A stretch of 64,000 nt of DNA from Kazachstania africana CBS 2517. Its lineage: Eukaryota; Ascomycota; Saccharomycetes; Saccharomycetales; Saccharomycetaceae. Below are positions 40,133-50,363 of this stretch, piece by piece. Numbering within the stretch: the stretch's first letter is position 1; the number at the start of each line of letters is the position of its first letter. A program made the position numbers and the translations under genes. The notes beneath the pieces were generated by a model that was given only the letters and a program-made list of their open reading frames with translations, did not search any database and was not told where the DNA came from. The stretch is from positions 1,302,001-1,366,000 of the forward strand of contig NC_018941.1 of the NCBI RefSeq assembly GCF_000304475.1, written 5' to 3'.

Positions 40133-42220
40133 TCAACTGCTATGATGAGATCTGTTACTCACCGGTGTCAAAAGTTGTGACATGGGCGTGGGTGCCCTGA
40201 GACGGTTATGCCTAGTTAGCTTACCATCAACAATTTGAATATCCCCCTTTTCAAAAGTTGTGTAAAAATTTGTTGATTTGACCCCGCTGTAGTTTGTGTT
40301 GATCCTTGGTATCTTGCTCTCTTGTGCAGCATGGTATTCCCATTTTGCTTTCTCTAATTTTTCAACTAAACGTCCTTTGGAGAGATTAGAATTTGGAGTA
40401 TTTGCGACCGTTGAAACTTCAGAGACATTATGATAGGACATATATGCGTCCTCACCCAGTAAACGGGAATTGGTCCTGTAGTTTTCTGCTATCATTGTTG
40501 CCTCCATGTTACTATCAGTACTATTCTCTATATCACTATTATTATTATTGTAACCATGATCATAGGTCAAACTTTGTTGTATGTGTTCGCGATGAGATAA
40601 TCTTGGAAGAGACCCCAATACCAAATTCTCTTCCCTAATACCAGACGTATCAAAAAATGGATTATCCTCATCGGCAGATTTATTATCAAAAACTAGTACT
40701 GGCTTGATATTCATCGTTTCCAGTATGGAAGTTCGATATTTTTTCCTTTTACTCTTAACCATTTCAGAATCAATCTCTTCTTTATACTGGCTCTCTTTTT
40801 CGCTCATATTTGAAGCAAGAGAGAATTTCCGTAGATCGCGTGTAATGGATTCGATAGTCTTATTACCAACCCCGTCAACATCGTTATCCATTCTTTGTTT
40901 TGGAAAATCTGAGGGTATCATGCCAGATGATGTCGATTCAACAGATAATAAAGACGATGATCTTGAAAGAGAGGATGTTACTGATACAGAAGAGCTAAGG
41001 CTCCTGGATGGTGCCAGTAAATTGTCTATAATTGGCCGTAAGTCAACCCATCTCTTCGCCAAACCATTTGTCTCTGCAACAATGCCTGCATCTAGCAGAG
41101 AAAATTCAATAGCTTTATAGATGATGTTAAACGTTTTTGACACAATCTTAGTTTTATCTGCCAGTTGCGTCTTGAAATTAAACTCAATGCTCTCATTGTA
41201 CCTGATTTCCTTCGATTTATTGTAGATGTCATCAAGTTCGTTCATCAAATGTCTGAGTTCAATATTCAAATTTCTGAAAATCACATTCCATCTATCGTCA
41301 ATCATTTCTCGTTTCAGCACTTTAAGTTCATTATTCAAAAATATAAATTTCTTCAAAATGAGTTTGTATTGACTATCAAGGACTTTTACCAATATGCTTA
41401 CTTTTTTAAACCTCCCAATTCTAAAATCTTGAAAACTCTTGATTCTTTTAGGCAGAATTTCTACTATACTTGTTTCAATAGGAATTAGACTCTTTCTCAA
41501 ATCCATCAATGCATTCATAACTTCTTTTTCAAATGACGAGAAAACAGGCAACTTGGGCTCTAACTCAAATTGGCTGCTTCTTTTGCTGCTGGTTTCAGCA
41601 TTTGCGTCTACTGTAAGTAACTTAATGAGCTTATTCAATGTAAAAGATGGCTGGTGTCGTATGGGTGATGCATTCCTGTCACTTTGAATTTTAAAGAAAT
41701 CAGTAATATTTTCATCAATTATACTATCCAATGTTTCAATATTATCGGCTAAAATCTCATTGAACTCCGTTTGTATATCGATAAACTCTTTGATGGTATT
41801 CAAACTCAATTCAACCTGAATTTTTAGTTTATTACAATTTTCAATAGCATCAAAGACTGAATCATAATATTCCGCCATAGATTTGTCATTTTCGCCCTCA
41901 ACAACATCAATAAGATGCAATAAAATGGGATCAATGGCTTCTTTGCTGATTTTTATAAGTTGGTTATAGTCCTCCCTATGCAAACTCAATTCGCTCAATA
42001 GTTCTATTAGTTCCTCTGTTTTAGTTATAGTATCTAGAAACTCATCCGATATTCTGAAGGATATTTCTTTGGCAAACTCCTTCAAAATATCTTCTAGTTC
42101 AATTAGTTTATCATAAATGTTTCGAGAATCTGAAACAGATTGCAAGAACTCCAAGATTCCTTGAAGTTTCACAATGAGATTGTGAGAAATAACACCACTG
42201 CCGCTATAAGCTTGCGCCAT
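40133..42220 (-). CDS. KAR9: spindle-positioning protein Kar9
   Basis: 695 residues from the first ATG (42220); the frame stays open 40 codons further upstream without ATG. S. cerevisiae Kar9 is 644. It links astral microtubule plus ends, through Bim1, to Myo2 on actin cables and so orients the spindle and nucleus. The N-terminal two-thirds is alpha-helical (KAR9 domain) and contains the conserved SPIRHQPSFTLNKLIKLL (about 185-202). The C-terminal third is Ser-rich and disordered, with a Bim1-type SxIP motif (SKIP, about 635-638) and the terminal APTPMSQLLTPV. It lies between PLC1 and MDL2 as in S. cerevisiae. Confidence 0.93.
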   Translation of the reverse strand: MAQAYSGSGVISHNLIVKLQGILEFLQSVSDSRNIYDKLIELEDILKEFAKEISFRISDEFLDTITKTEELIELLSELSLHREDYNQLIKISKEAIDPILLHLIDVVEGENDKSMAEYYDSVFDAIENCNKLKIQVELSLNTIKEFIDIQTEFNEILADNIETLDSIIDENITDFFKIQSDRNASPIRHQPSFTLNKLIKLLTVDANAETSSKRSSQFELEPKLPVFSSFEKEVMNALMDLRKSLIPIETSIVEILPKRIKSFQDFRIGRFKKVSILVKVLDSQYKLILKKFIFLNNELKVLKREMIDDRWNVIFRNLNIELRHLMNELDDIYNKSKEIRYNESIEFNFKTQLADKTKIVSKTFNIIYKAIEFSLLDAGIVAETNGLAKRWVDLRPIIDNLLAPSRSLSSSVSVTSSLSRSSSLLSVESTSSGMIPSDFPKQRMDNDVDGVGNKTIESITRDLRKFSLASNMSEKESQYKEEIDSEMVKSKRKKYRTSILETMNIKPVLVFDNKSADEDNPFFDTSGIREENLVLGSLPRLSHREHIQQSLTYDHGYNNNNSDIENSTDSNMEATMIAENYRTNSRLLGEDAYMSYHNVSEVSTVANTPNSNLSKGRLVEKLEKAKWEYHAAQESKIPRINTNYSGVKSTNFYTTFEKGDIQIVDGKLTRHNRLRAPTPMSQLLTPVSNRSHHSS

Positions 42221-42412
42221 CAAAGCAACAAAATACGGTAAGATGATCCTTTGGTAGCCTTTTGGTCTTTTCTTATGGAATTCCTTCCTTCGATGTAAAC
42301 ATATAAAATATCTATATATTTTTTTTGCTACAGTAAACAAACCGTTTCATCAAAAATATCCGTCTCACAAGAAATATAATAACATACACGACTACGTGAA
42401 TTTTAAATAGAG

Positions 42413-44668
42413 TCACCGAGGTGTAATCTTGATAGGACCCCCTTCGTTTACAGCTTCTTTCAAAGAATCATCGGATGAAGTCATATTATCTGGAACGGAC
42501 ACATCTTCTTTTGAATCATCGAGCTTAGCTCCATTTTCTTCAGACGCGTTATCTGCCTCTTTCTTTTCTTCAGGGTTCGTTTGTAAATCTATAAATGGTG
42601 GTGGATTGACAGGTTGTGGGGTTGCTTCCTTTGTAGATGATTTTTCATTCAACAATTTGGATAATTCACTAGTTGGGTTGTCGTATAATTCTTTGAACTT
42701 ACCCATTTCTACAACGGAACCATCGTTACCTAAAACGATGACATCTTCGAATCTTCTGATAGTACTCAATCTATGTGCTATACTCACAATTGTCATCGAT
42801 TTGCTTTTCATGATTTGACCAAATGTATAATTAATTGCACCTTCACTTTCAACATCCAAAGCAGACGTAGCCTCATCTAAGATCAGTATATTTGGCTTCT
42901 TGATTAATGCACGAGCAATTGCAATACGTTGTTTTTGACCACCGCTTAAACTTGTGCCACTGGAACCACTACCTATTGTAGTATCGTACGTGTCTGGAAA
43001 CTTTGTGATAAAATTATGACAAAAGCATTGCTTGGCAACTAATCTAATTTCTTCCTTGGAAGGTTCCTCAGTTAGGCCGTAAGTTATATTATCTCTAATT
43101 GTACCTGACATTAAGATTGGTTCCTGTTGAACAATACCTATCTTCCTTCGCAGAGATTTTGTATTCAATGTGGCAATATCTTGTCCATCTATTAAAATCT
43201 GTCCACTTACCGCATTATAATGATGTAAAAGCAAGGATGCAATGGTTGATTTACCACGACCTGATGGACCCACGATACAAACATTCGAACCTGCGGGGAC
43301 TTTGAAATTTAGATTTTTGAATATTTGATTTGTTGGTCTTGTTGGGTAGAAAAAGGAAACGTTTTTAAATTCAATTTCGCAACCACCGACTTCATTTAAT
43401 GGCTTGAATTTTGCTTCACCAGTGGTTGATTTAATTTTGGGTTCTTTATCATTAATTTCGAATATTCTAGACGCTGCACCTACACCTTGCATCAATTCCG
43501 AGTAGAAAGATGACAAACCGAATATTGCATTTCCGGTATATTCAGTGTAGAGCATAAATGCTGTTAAGTCACCGATAGACATCGAGCCATGCATAACCAA
43601 GTAAGAACCATACGTAAGTACGATTAAGAATCCCAGGTCACCGATTAAACTAGCTGAAGTAAAAAATTTCCCGTTTATGAAAGCTGATTCCTTCCCCACT
43701 TGAAAGATTTCCCTCAGAACATTGTTAAATCTTTTTATTTCATTTCTTTCTGCGACGAATCCCTGAACGGTCCTTATTCCATTAAATTGCTCCTCCGTAA
43801 CTCTAGTCAGATCTCCTGTCACATCTTGCAGTTTTTTAGAATTCATTCTTATTTGCTTACCAAAGACGGAAGTGCACCAAATTATGGGAGGTAAGATAGC
43901 AAACAAGGCGCCAGTAAGCTCTCTGGATAACGTTAGCATCAAACCTATACCAAATATACCTATGAATCCACTTCTGACACCATCAGCGACTTTATGAGTT
44001 ATAGATCTAGAGACGACAAAGGCATCATTTCCTACACGAGACATCAAATCACCGACTTTAAAAGTATCGAAGAATTCAAGATCTTTATGGATAATATTTT
44101 TAACGACTTGAGAACGTAAACGTGAAACCAATCTTTCACTTATTATTCTTAGAATGACTACCCTACCGAAATTTGCAAAACAACCAAAGATCAGCGTTAT
44201 ACCAACACCCATCAAAAAGGTTGATAAAGGAATATTTAATATTTTTATTTGTGAAAGGGATGTCAGATTTTCGTAATTATTCCTTAAAGTGTCCAAAATT
44301 GTACCTATAATCTTGGGGATAGCCATTCCTATGGAACAGGATATCGTTAAAAGCACGATTGCCAGTACGAGTAGTTTTATATCTTTTTTTATTAATACGG
44401 TTAATCTTTTCAAATCTCTCCAACTTGAACCGTTATCGGTACTAGCAGTCTTCAAAGTTCTATGAGGTACCAGAAACTGTGGCAAAGTCCTTGGTATGAA
44501 GTTTGTCCTGGACGGCACCGTCAAACATCGTGTTGGTCTAGGACTATTGCTTGGGAATGGCGACGGTCTTGAATAGCTTAATAGTCTTATCGACGGTATA
44601 ATTCTGAGGTTACTGCCGGCAAGCTGGCTTCTTAGAAGTGTCGTACGTGGGAGACATAGCTTCAGCAT
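42413..44668 (-). CDS. MDL2: mitochondrial ABC transporter Mdl2
   Basis: 751 residues; S. cerevisiae Mdl2 is 773. It is a half-size exporter of the mitochondrial inner membrane. A long basic Ser/Arg/Pro-rich presequence (about 1-80) is followed by a six-helix membrane domain (about 98-385) and a nucleotide-binding domain: Walker A GPSGRGKST (467-475), Q-loop VQQEP, signature LSGGQ (574-578), Walker B ILILDEA and the H-loop AHRLST. The acidic, low-complexity C-terminal tail of about 80 residues faces the matrix. Position next to ATP15 and KAR9 identifies it as MDL2 rather than MDL1. Confidence 0.94.
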   Translation of the reverse strand: MLKLCLPRTTLLRSQLAGSNLRIIPSIRLLSYSRPSPFPSNSPRPTRCLTVPSRTNFIPRTLPQFLVPHRTLKTASTDNGSSWRDLKRLTVLIKKDIKLLVLAIVLLTISCSIGMAIPKIIGTILDTLRNNYENLTSLSQIKILNIPLSTFLMGVGITLIFGCFANFGRVVILRIISERLVSRLRSQVVKNIIHKDLEFFDTFKVGDLMSRVGNDAFVVSRSITHKVADGVRSGFIGIFGIGLMLTLSRELTGALFAILPPIIWCTSVFGKQIRMNSKKLQDVTGDLTRVTEEQFNGIRTVQGFVAERNEIKRFNNVLREIFQVGKESAFINGKFFTSASLIGDLGFLIVLTYGSYLVMHGSMSIGDLTAFMLYTEYTGNAIFGLSSFYSELMQGVGAASRIFEINDKEPKIKSTTGEAKFKPLNEVGGCEIEFKNVSFFYPTRPTNQIFKNLNFKVPAGSNVCIVGPSGRGKSTIASLLLHHYNAVSGQILIDGQDIATLNTKSLRRKIGIVQQEPILMSGTIRDNITYGLTEEPSKEEIRLVAKQCFCHNFITKFPDTYDTTIGSGSSGTSLSGGQKQRIAIARALIKKPNILILDEATSALDVESEGAINYTFGQIMKSKSMTIVSIAHRLSTIRRFEDVIVLGNDGSVVEMGKFKELYDNPTSELSKLLNEKSSTKEATPQPVNPPPFIDLQTNPEEKKEADNASEENGAKLDDSKEDVSVPDNMTSSDDSLKEAVNEGGPIKITPR

Positions 44669-44857
44669 CGCTTCATCTATCTCTTGCTCTATTAATCACG
44701 CACTCTCAAGACTGTTTTCGACTGAGTTCTTCTTCAAAGGGATCCACAATTTCTGAAAGAGCGAAATGAATTTATTTACATATTTTATATGATCGAAGAG
44801 AATATACAGATATAAAAAAAGCAGCTTAAATATACAATGAAGTTGACAATGACATGG

Positions 44858-45058
44858 CTAACTGTCAGATTTCTGCAGTGGTTCCGGATCACTCAAAGGA
44901 GACCCGTTCTTGTAATTAGTGACGTGCGCTTCTGTGACCGATCTACTTGCAACTGCAGCAGTTTGATACTCCGTTTTCAGCACTTCACGTAACGTCTTGG
45001 AAGCAATCGACAAATACGACGCATAAGTTAACCCTGCTTTCCTCCAAACTGAAGACAT
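44858..45058 (-). CDS. ATP15: mitochondrial ATP synthase subunit epsilon
   Basis: 66 residues; the S. cerevisiae protein is 62. It is the small subunit of the F1 central stalk and belongs to the eukaryotic epsilon family, without a cleavable presequence. The N-terminus SSVWRKAGLTYASYL matches the family signature WRKAG(I/L)xYxxYL, followed by LKTEYQTAAVASRS and YKNGSPLSDPEP. It is easily missed because of its size, but position after MDL2 on the same strand equals YPL271W. Confidence 0.95.
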   Translation of the reverse strand: MSSVWRKAGLTYASYLSIASKTLREVLKTEYQTAAVASRSVTEAHVTNYKNGSPLSDPEPLQKSDS

Positions 45059-45508
45059 GACTACACTTCACAATGTTATTCAGATTAATCTCACAGTCAA
45101 CAAGATTAGCCGAAAAGTGAAGGACGATTCACACTTAAAAGTGGCTCTTTATCCTTTTTCAAGAAAGAAGCGGAATGCGATGAAATTGTTTTTATTGGTG
45201 CTTTCCAGTAGTGGAAAGTCCATTCTACGTTGAATCAGCCAGAGAGAAAAGACAGTCACGTGCACCTCTTCTGTTGGGGCATATACATCATCTCTATGTG
45301 TTAGGGACGACGTACGTTGGATCGTATATATTTCTTACTCCTGACTTGAGCAAGCAATGGCCATCTTCCTGTAGTTTTCTTGTGTTTTCCTCCATTATGC
45401 TGAAAATTTTTTTTCCTATTTAGAACTTGTATTAGCTCATCGAGAATAATTAGTTGCATGAGACATTAGTGCATTGTATTATAGTTTAGTTATATAACAG
45501 GATATCCG
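45059..45508. other. divergent intergenic region ATP15 / KEL3
   Basis: 450 bases serving both genes. The KEL3-proximal half contains RRPE and PAC sites. A GTCACGTG core lies near 45256. Confidence 0.5.
45401..45442. promoter_or_regulatory. RRPE plus PAC pair upstream of KEL3
   Basis: RRPE TGAAAATTTTTTTT at 45401-45414 and the PAC core GCTCATCG (reverse of CGATGAGC) at 45435-45442, 67-108 bp before the KEL3 ATG. They are spaced as in ribosome-biogenesis promoters. Confidence 0.65.
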
Positions 45509-47419
45509 ATGGCAAAGAAGAGTAAGAAAGATAAAGAGGCTAAGAAGGCTAGAGCTGAGTTGAAGAATAAGAAAAACCAAGCCAAGTCCCAGCAAAAGCA
45601 ACAGAAGAAGCAACAAAAGTTGGATTCTGACGATGAAGACGATGGTAATATAGAAGAAATCCTTGAGAATTTCAAGAAGGAGCAAGAAAATTATGAAAAG
45701 ATTAATATTGAATCTGTCGAAAAACCATCTATCCGTAACAACGGTTCGATCATCTCAAGTACAACCAAAAAGGAATTATTATTATTTGGTGGTGAACATA
45801 CCTCGAAAGAATTACAGACTACAAAGTTCTACAACGATCTCTACACATTCTCACCCGATAACAACCAATGGAAACGTATTACTTCTCAGAATTCACCCAT
45901 GCCTAGATCTTCGGCAGCAATGGCCGCACATCCCTCAGGTATTGCTCTCTTAAACGGTGGTGAATTTTCATCTCCAAAGCAATCGACTTTTTACCATTAT
46001 TCAGATACGTGGATTCTTGATTTAACGACAAAAGAATGGACCAAAATCGAAGGGAAAGTCAAACCAGTTGGTAGATCTGGCCATAGAATTACAACATGGA
46101 AAAATTACTTCATCCTATTCGGTGGGTTTAAGGACTTAGGACATTCTACCACCTACTATAATGATGTCTGGTTATTTGACATCACAACTTATAAATGGAA
46201 ACAAGTTGAGTTCCCTAAAAATCATACTTTACCAGATGCAAGATCAGGACATTCTTTGATTCCAACAAGTGAAGGCTGTATCGTGTATGGTGGTTATTGC
46301 AAAATCAAGGCTAAAAAGGGCCTACAGAAGGGTAAATTACTTTCTGGCTGTTGGAATCTCAAGATGAAAGCAGATGTCGAGGCAATTAGATGGGAACGTA
46401 GAAGAAAGCAAGGTTTTCAACCAAGCCCCAGAGTAGGTTGTTCCATGGCTTATCATAAGGGTAGAGGTATCCTATTTGGTGGTGTCTACGATTTTGATGA
46501 AACTGAAGAAAGCTTGGAATCTATCTTTTACAACGACCTTTTCACTTATAATATTGAATCGAATAGATGGTTCAACGTAACTTTGAAGAAAAGATCAAAT
46601 GCGACAAAAACTATTTCATCAACAAAGAACAAAAGCTCCAAGGAAAAAGAAAGGGAATTACAAGACTTGTTAAATCAAATTCTTGAGAAAAATAATCTGA
46701 AACCTGATGATGAAGAAGAAGAAGAAAGTAGTGACATCTTTGGAAGTGATGATGAAGATGACGAAGAACAAAAAAATAAAATTGATATTAAAACTGTGAC
46801 ACAACTTCCCCATCCGAGATTCAATGCCACTACCACTGTTATCGACGATATGCTGTACATATATGGTGGTGCATGGGAATTTGGGGAAATTGATTATTCT
46901 ATTGATTCCTTTTATAGCATTGATTTGAATAAACTTGATGGCGTGAACGTGTATTGGGAAGATTTGAATGAGATAGAAACCGCAAAAGAACTGGGTGAAC
47001 AAGGCTCTGAAGACGAAGACGAGGATGATTTCGAAGAAGATGAAGAAGATGGTGAAGAAGAAGTCGAAGATACTAAGCTTATCGCAGAAGATGTTGAAGA
47101 CGAGAAAGAAGAAGAAGAAGAAGAATATCCTGAAATGGAAATTCCAGATCCTCGTCCATGGCTACCACATCCAAAGGCATTTGAATCATTAAGAGCATTT
47201 TATCTACGTGAAGGTCCTGCCTTTTTGGAGTGGGCGATCTCAAATAATCGTCATACTAGGGGTAAACTTTTAAAGCAAAAATCATTTGAATTATGTCAGG
47301 ATCGTTGGTGGGAAAGACGTGACCAAATTTCTATCGAAGAAGATAAACTTGAAGAAATCGGCGTTGTTGGGGATGTTGTTGAAAGAGATACTTCTAAAGC
47401 TGTTTCAAAGAGAAGATAA
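45509..47419 (+). CDS. KEL3: kelch-repeat protein Kel3 (KLHDC4 family)
   Basis: 636 residues; S. cerevisiae Kel3 is 651. It is a cytoplasmic protein of unclear function. A Lys-rich N-terminus is followed by kelch repeats forming a propeller: LLLFGGE, RSSAAMAAH, FILFGGF, GCIVYGGYC, RGILFGGV and MLYIYGGAW are the strand-2 blade signatures. Two very acidic insertions interrupt it (about 393-430 and 495-540). The C-terminus (PRPWLPHPKAFESLRAFYLREG...) is the small domain shared by this family (DUF4110). The upstream PAC/RRPE pair suggests co-expression with ribosome biogenesis. It is divergent from ATP15, whereas in S. cerevisiae KEL3 lies on the other side of DIP5. Confidence 0.93.
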   Translation: MAKKSKKDKEAKKARAELKNKKNQAKSQQKQQKKQQKLDSDDEDDGNIEEILENFKKEQENYEKINIESVEKPSIRNNGSIISSTTKKELLLFGGEHTSKELQTTKFYNDLYTFSPDNNQWKRITSQNSPMPRSSAAMAAHPSGIALLNGGEFSSPKQSTFYHYSDTWILDLTTKEWTKIEGKVKPVGRSGHRITTWKNYFILFGGFKDLGHSTTYYNDVWLFDITTYKWKQVEFPKNHTLPDARSGHSLIPTSEGCIVYGGYCKIKAKKGLQKGKLLSGCWNLKMKADVEAIRWERRRKQGFQPSPRVGCSMAYHKGRGILFGGVYDFDETEESLESIFYNDLFTYNIESNRWFNVTLKKRSNATKTISSTKNKSSKEKERELQDLLNQILEKNNLKPDDEEEEESSDIFGSDDEDDEEQKNKIDIKTVTQLPHPRFNATTTVIDDMLYIYGGAWEFGEIDYSIDSFYSIDLNKLDGVNVYWEDLNEIETAKELGEQGSEDEDEDDFEEDEEDGEEEVEDTKLIAEDVEDEKEEEEEEYPEMEIPDPRPWLPHPKAFESLRAFYLREGPAFLEWAISNNRHTRGKLLKQKSFELCQDRWWERRDQISIEEDKLEEIGVVGDVVERDTSKAVSKRR

Positions 47420-47539
47420 TTTTGTAAATGATATGCATTTATAGAGAAAACAAACATTTTTTATCCTTAGAAGAAGTCTGAATCATTAATTATATATATA
47501 CTTCTTTTTTATATGTACCGTATAGAGTTCAAACGCATC

Positions 47540-49066
47540 CTATTCAATAAAAGATTGAAAACACTCGACAAATGCTTCCATGTCACAATCATCAGGAAAT
47601 TGGAGGCAGAGGTTCAATCCTGAGTTATCGCAGAGAGTATATGATACTGAAAAGAAATCATTTTTTCGAAGGCTTTTGGTGAAGTTTGTATTATGCAGAA
47701 TATACTTTCCGTCCCTCTTGCCACTACCTAGGCTAACTTCTGAAGTATCAAAGAGCCTTATTATCTTGGTGTCCTCAGCCGGTTTACCATATTTCATTTG
47801 TCTAATATCATCATCATTGAAGCCCATCGTAGAAAACTTCGATATTCTCCTTTCAATGAGATCTTTAACAAGGGAAGTGACTCGTTTGAATTGAAATTCT
47901 AGTATTTTTTCTGTTAAATCTGGATCGTTGTCGCTAAAATCTCTATAACCACTCAACATTACTGCGTTGTCATCGATCAAAGACAAGGGTACATCAATTA
48001 GGACATCTTTATAAAAAAGTCCAAATTCAATATTAGATTCTTTCAAAAATGGCCTTAGATTTATCACTATAGAAAATTTCATAGAACCTTCAAAGTTTTC
48101 AATAGATGGCTTTAAACATAGCATGATAATTCCCACCATGAAAGATTTGAAACATATGCGTTGATTTGTGATTAAGGAATTGAGATATTCATATCTTTGT
48201 CTTGTTATCTTGCCGAAAACAGTGGTATTGTTCAATGTTGTGTTATAATCAAAGATATCTGTATATTTTTGAACGGTCGTGACCCTTGACAATGTATTGT
48301 CCGAGGTAACTTCCTTTGTTCTAACATTAGCTACCAAATAATGGATTGGTTTCTTCACAGTACTATGGAAAACTGATTTGAAGAAGGATTGTGTTTGTAA
48401 ATTGAATAAATCTGGTGACGTAGCAGGTAAATGAATCCTAGGATTATCATATATCGATTTAGAAAGCTTTAAATTATTTATTTTCTTGATAGAATTCTCT
48501 AAAGAGAATATAATATCACTCTCTGATGAGTCCAAAGGCTCATTGGCAACAATATTTGTTTCTTTTAGAAGCAATTTGTGGAAATTAGCGGCAGAAAAAA
48601 TATCAAATAACATATCCTGACCATGAAATATGACAAGTGATTCATCGATGATATGTAAGGACCATAATGGCTTTTTCGACCCAGGGACAAATCGATTATT
48701 ATCAAAAATATGCCTTAATAAATATGGCGGACAACCGTTGTGACAATTTATCTTTTCGTCTTTATAACTATCGAATTCTAGTATATTCAATATATCATCT
48801 TTTTTAATAGATTTTAGGATCTCAAATTCATAATTTTCATTGATTGTAGTGAATAATTCCACATGCCTGGATATCAACCTCTGGATTGCTTTGGTAAGAA
48901 TGGCGATAGTAGGTCTTGAATCTTTCAAAGTCAGTAAAGTAGTATCATCGCCCCACTCTTCAGAGGAAGCAGAATAGGAGGCTGTGAAAATGACGCCGTT
49001 TCTTTCTCGACGTATCGTTTCATCTAGAATTTTTCTTTCGTAACTAGATAAGGTCCTTAGTGTCAT
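47540..49066 (-). CDS. acetyltransferase-fold protein resembling YPL272C (PBI1) / alcohol acetyltransferases
   Basis: 508 residues. The start LSSYERKILDETIRRERNGVIFTASY, the early LTKAIQRLISRHVEL and the mid-protein RLVFKSFMVG-like segment resemble the alcohol acetyltransferase/condensation fold. Position beside ATP15 and FUM1 suggests the counterpart of YPL272C, an uncharacterised S. cerevisiae protein. The usual catalytic HxxxDG is degenerate: the aligned stretch at 148-163 reads HGQDMLFDIFSAANFH, with Asp151 where His is expected and Ile156 for Gly. Activity is therefore doubtful. The neighbouring structural DFGx-type region is not obvious. Function unknown; the gene name is not assigned. 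Confidence 0.65.
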   Translation of the reverse strand: MTLRTLSSYERKILDETIRRERNGVIFTASYSASSEEWGDDTTLLTLKDSRPTIAILTKAIQRLISRHVELFTTINENYEFEILKSIKKDDILNILEFDSYKDEKINCHNGCPPYLLRHIFDNNRFVPGSKKPLWSLHIIDESLVIFHGQDMLFDIFSAANFHKLLLKETNIVANEPLDSSESDIIFSLENSIKKINNLKLSKSIYDNPRIHLPATSPDLFNLQTQSFFKSVFHSTVKKPIHYLVANVRTKEVTSDNTLSRVTTVQKYTDIFDYNTTLNNTTVFGKITRQRYEYLNSLITNQRICFKSFMVGIIMLCLKPSIENFEGSMKFSIVINLRPFLKESNIEFGLFYKDVLIDVPLSLIDDNAVMLSGYRDFSDNDPDLTEKILEFQFKRVTSLVKDLIERRISKFSTMGFNDDDIRQMKYGKPAEDTKIIRLFDTSEVSLGSGKRDGKYILHNTNFTKSLRKNDFFSVSYTLCDNSGLNLCLQFPDDCDMEAFVECFQSFIE

Positions 49067-50363
49067 TATTTTAGGTCTTTATGTTTTGTGTTGATTAAGA
49101 AATGATAGAACAAGAAAGAGCAGATCGCTACATCGCCAATATATATATATGCCAATATGCCAATATAACTGAAATTACCCCTTTGGATTTAAACTGTCGT
49201 AAACAAGCGTATCTAGAATATGAGGTGGCTCATGCATTGAACATATTTGATGGTCAGTATCTTGCAATTCCATTCTCAGAATCTAATGTGACATGCTAAT
49301 AATATTACCAAGAATAAACGAGGAGGAACGGCCTTGGTGAGCGTACGGGCGGGGTCTGATTCAGTAAACTGGTTCATCTGCCTACGATTCGGAACGAGCT
49401 ACGCGGGGAACGAGCGACATGTCTCTTTAAGAACGAGATGTGTAGGCTCAGCCGTTCCCTTTTTTCCCTCTTTCTTTGAAGCTCAGATAGGAGACCGCTC
49501 TGCTTGTTGCCATCTCGTCATTGGAGGGGGAAGTTGAATGGAAGGGCAAAAAGAATTGCACGTGATGAAAAACTATTTCTAGTTACTTTTCGACTGATGC
49601 AACGGTGGATGATCCTAAAGTGTAAATGCACTTGGCAGGGTGGTTGGCAAAGGGACGATCTTCATGTAGATGTATTAAGTCGTACTAGATTGCCATACGT
49701 ATATTCGCCTATACATGGGTGGTTGTATGGACCCATGAGGATACACAAAGCGTGTTTGTTTCACACACGTGCGTCATGTCAATACTACTAAAGTGAAAAA
49801 GCTTGCCTATTAGCTTACGATTGAGGGTCCTATTCACCCATTGATGCGTACTCCTCCTTACATGAATCAACAAATCAAATCTCTAAGAGAAGTAAAGCTG
49901 TGTAAGACGCCCGAGAAAACGGAGCGGGTATTGGGTTGGCGGCTTCGAAACAAGACTATATATAGCAAACATCATGGTCCAAGCTGTAAATTAGCAAGTA
50001 TACACTTTTTCTAATAGGCAGGAACCAGCATTTTCAACCATTTGACCTGTTTTCAGATTGAAACCAACTAGATTTAATAGGTATATTGCATTGGTAGAGT
50101 CCTTCTGACCCCCCTACTTTTTTCATAAAGAAAATCCCAGTTCAGCTAGGATACATCTAGAATTTTATTGATTTTAAGCAATTGCTCTGTATCTTACATA
50201 CTTGCATCCTTTTTGAGACTATAATCTAACCTCGGTTAAATATCAGTCAATTGATTACCTACAACTAATATTAGGTTAAAAAGTACTTTCTCGGCGACTT
50301 CCGAAAATTTTTTTTTTTGTAACAGATACTGAAAGGTGCCTTAAATATATATATATTCACACT
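49067..50363. other. intergenic region before FUM1 (1.3 kb)
   Basis: The short frames at 49102-49791 show no known product. A TA/AT tract near 49140-49165 and a CACGTGATG core near 49560 are visible. The right end is the FUM1 5' flank, with poly-T near 50310 and a TA tract at 50347-50356. Confidence 0.45.

Noticed and set aside
42221..42340. 40-codon upstream extension of KAR9
   Set aside because: It starts at TTG, is very basic, and has no similarity to Kar9; the first ATG is at 42220.
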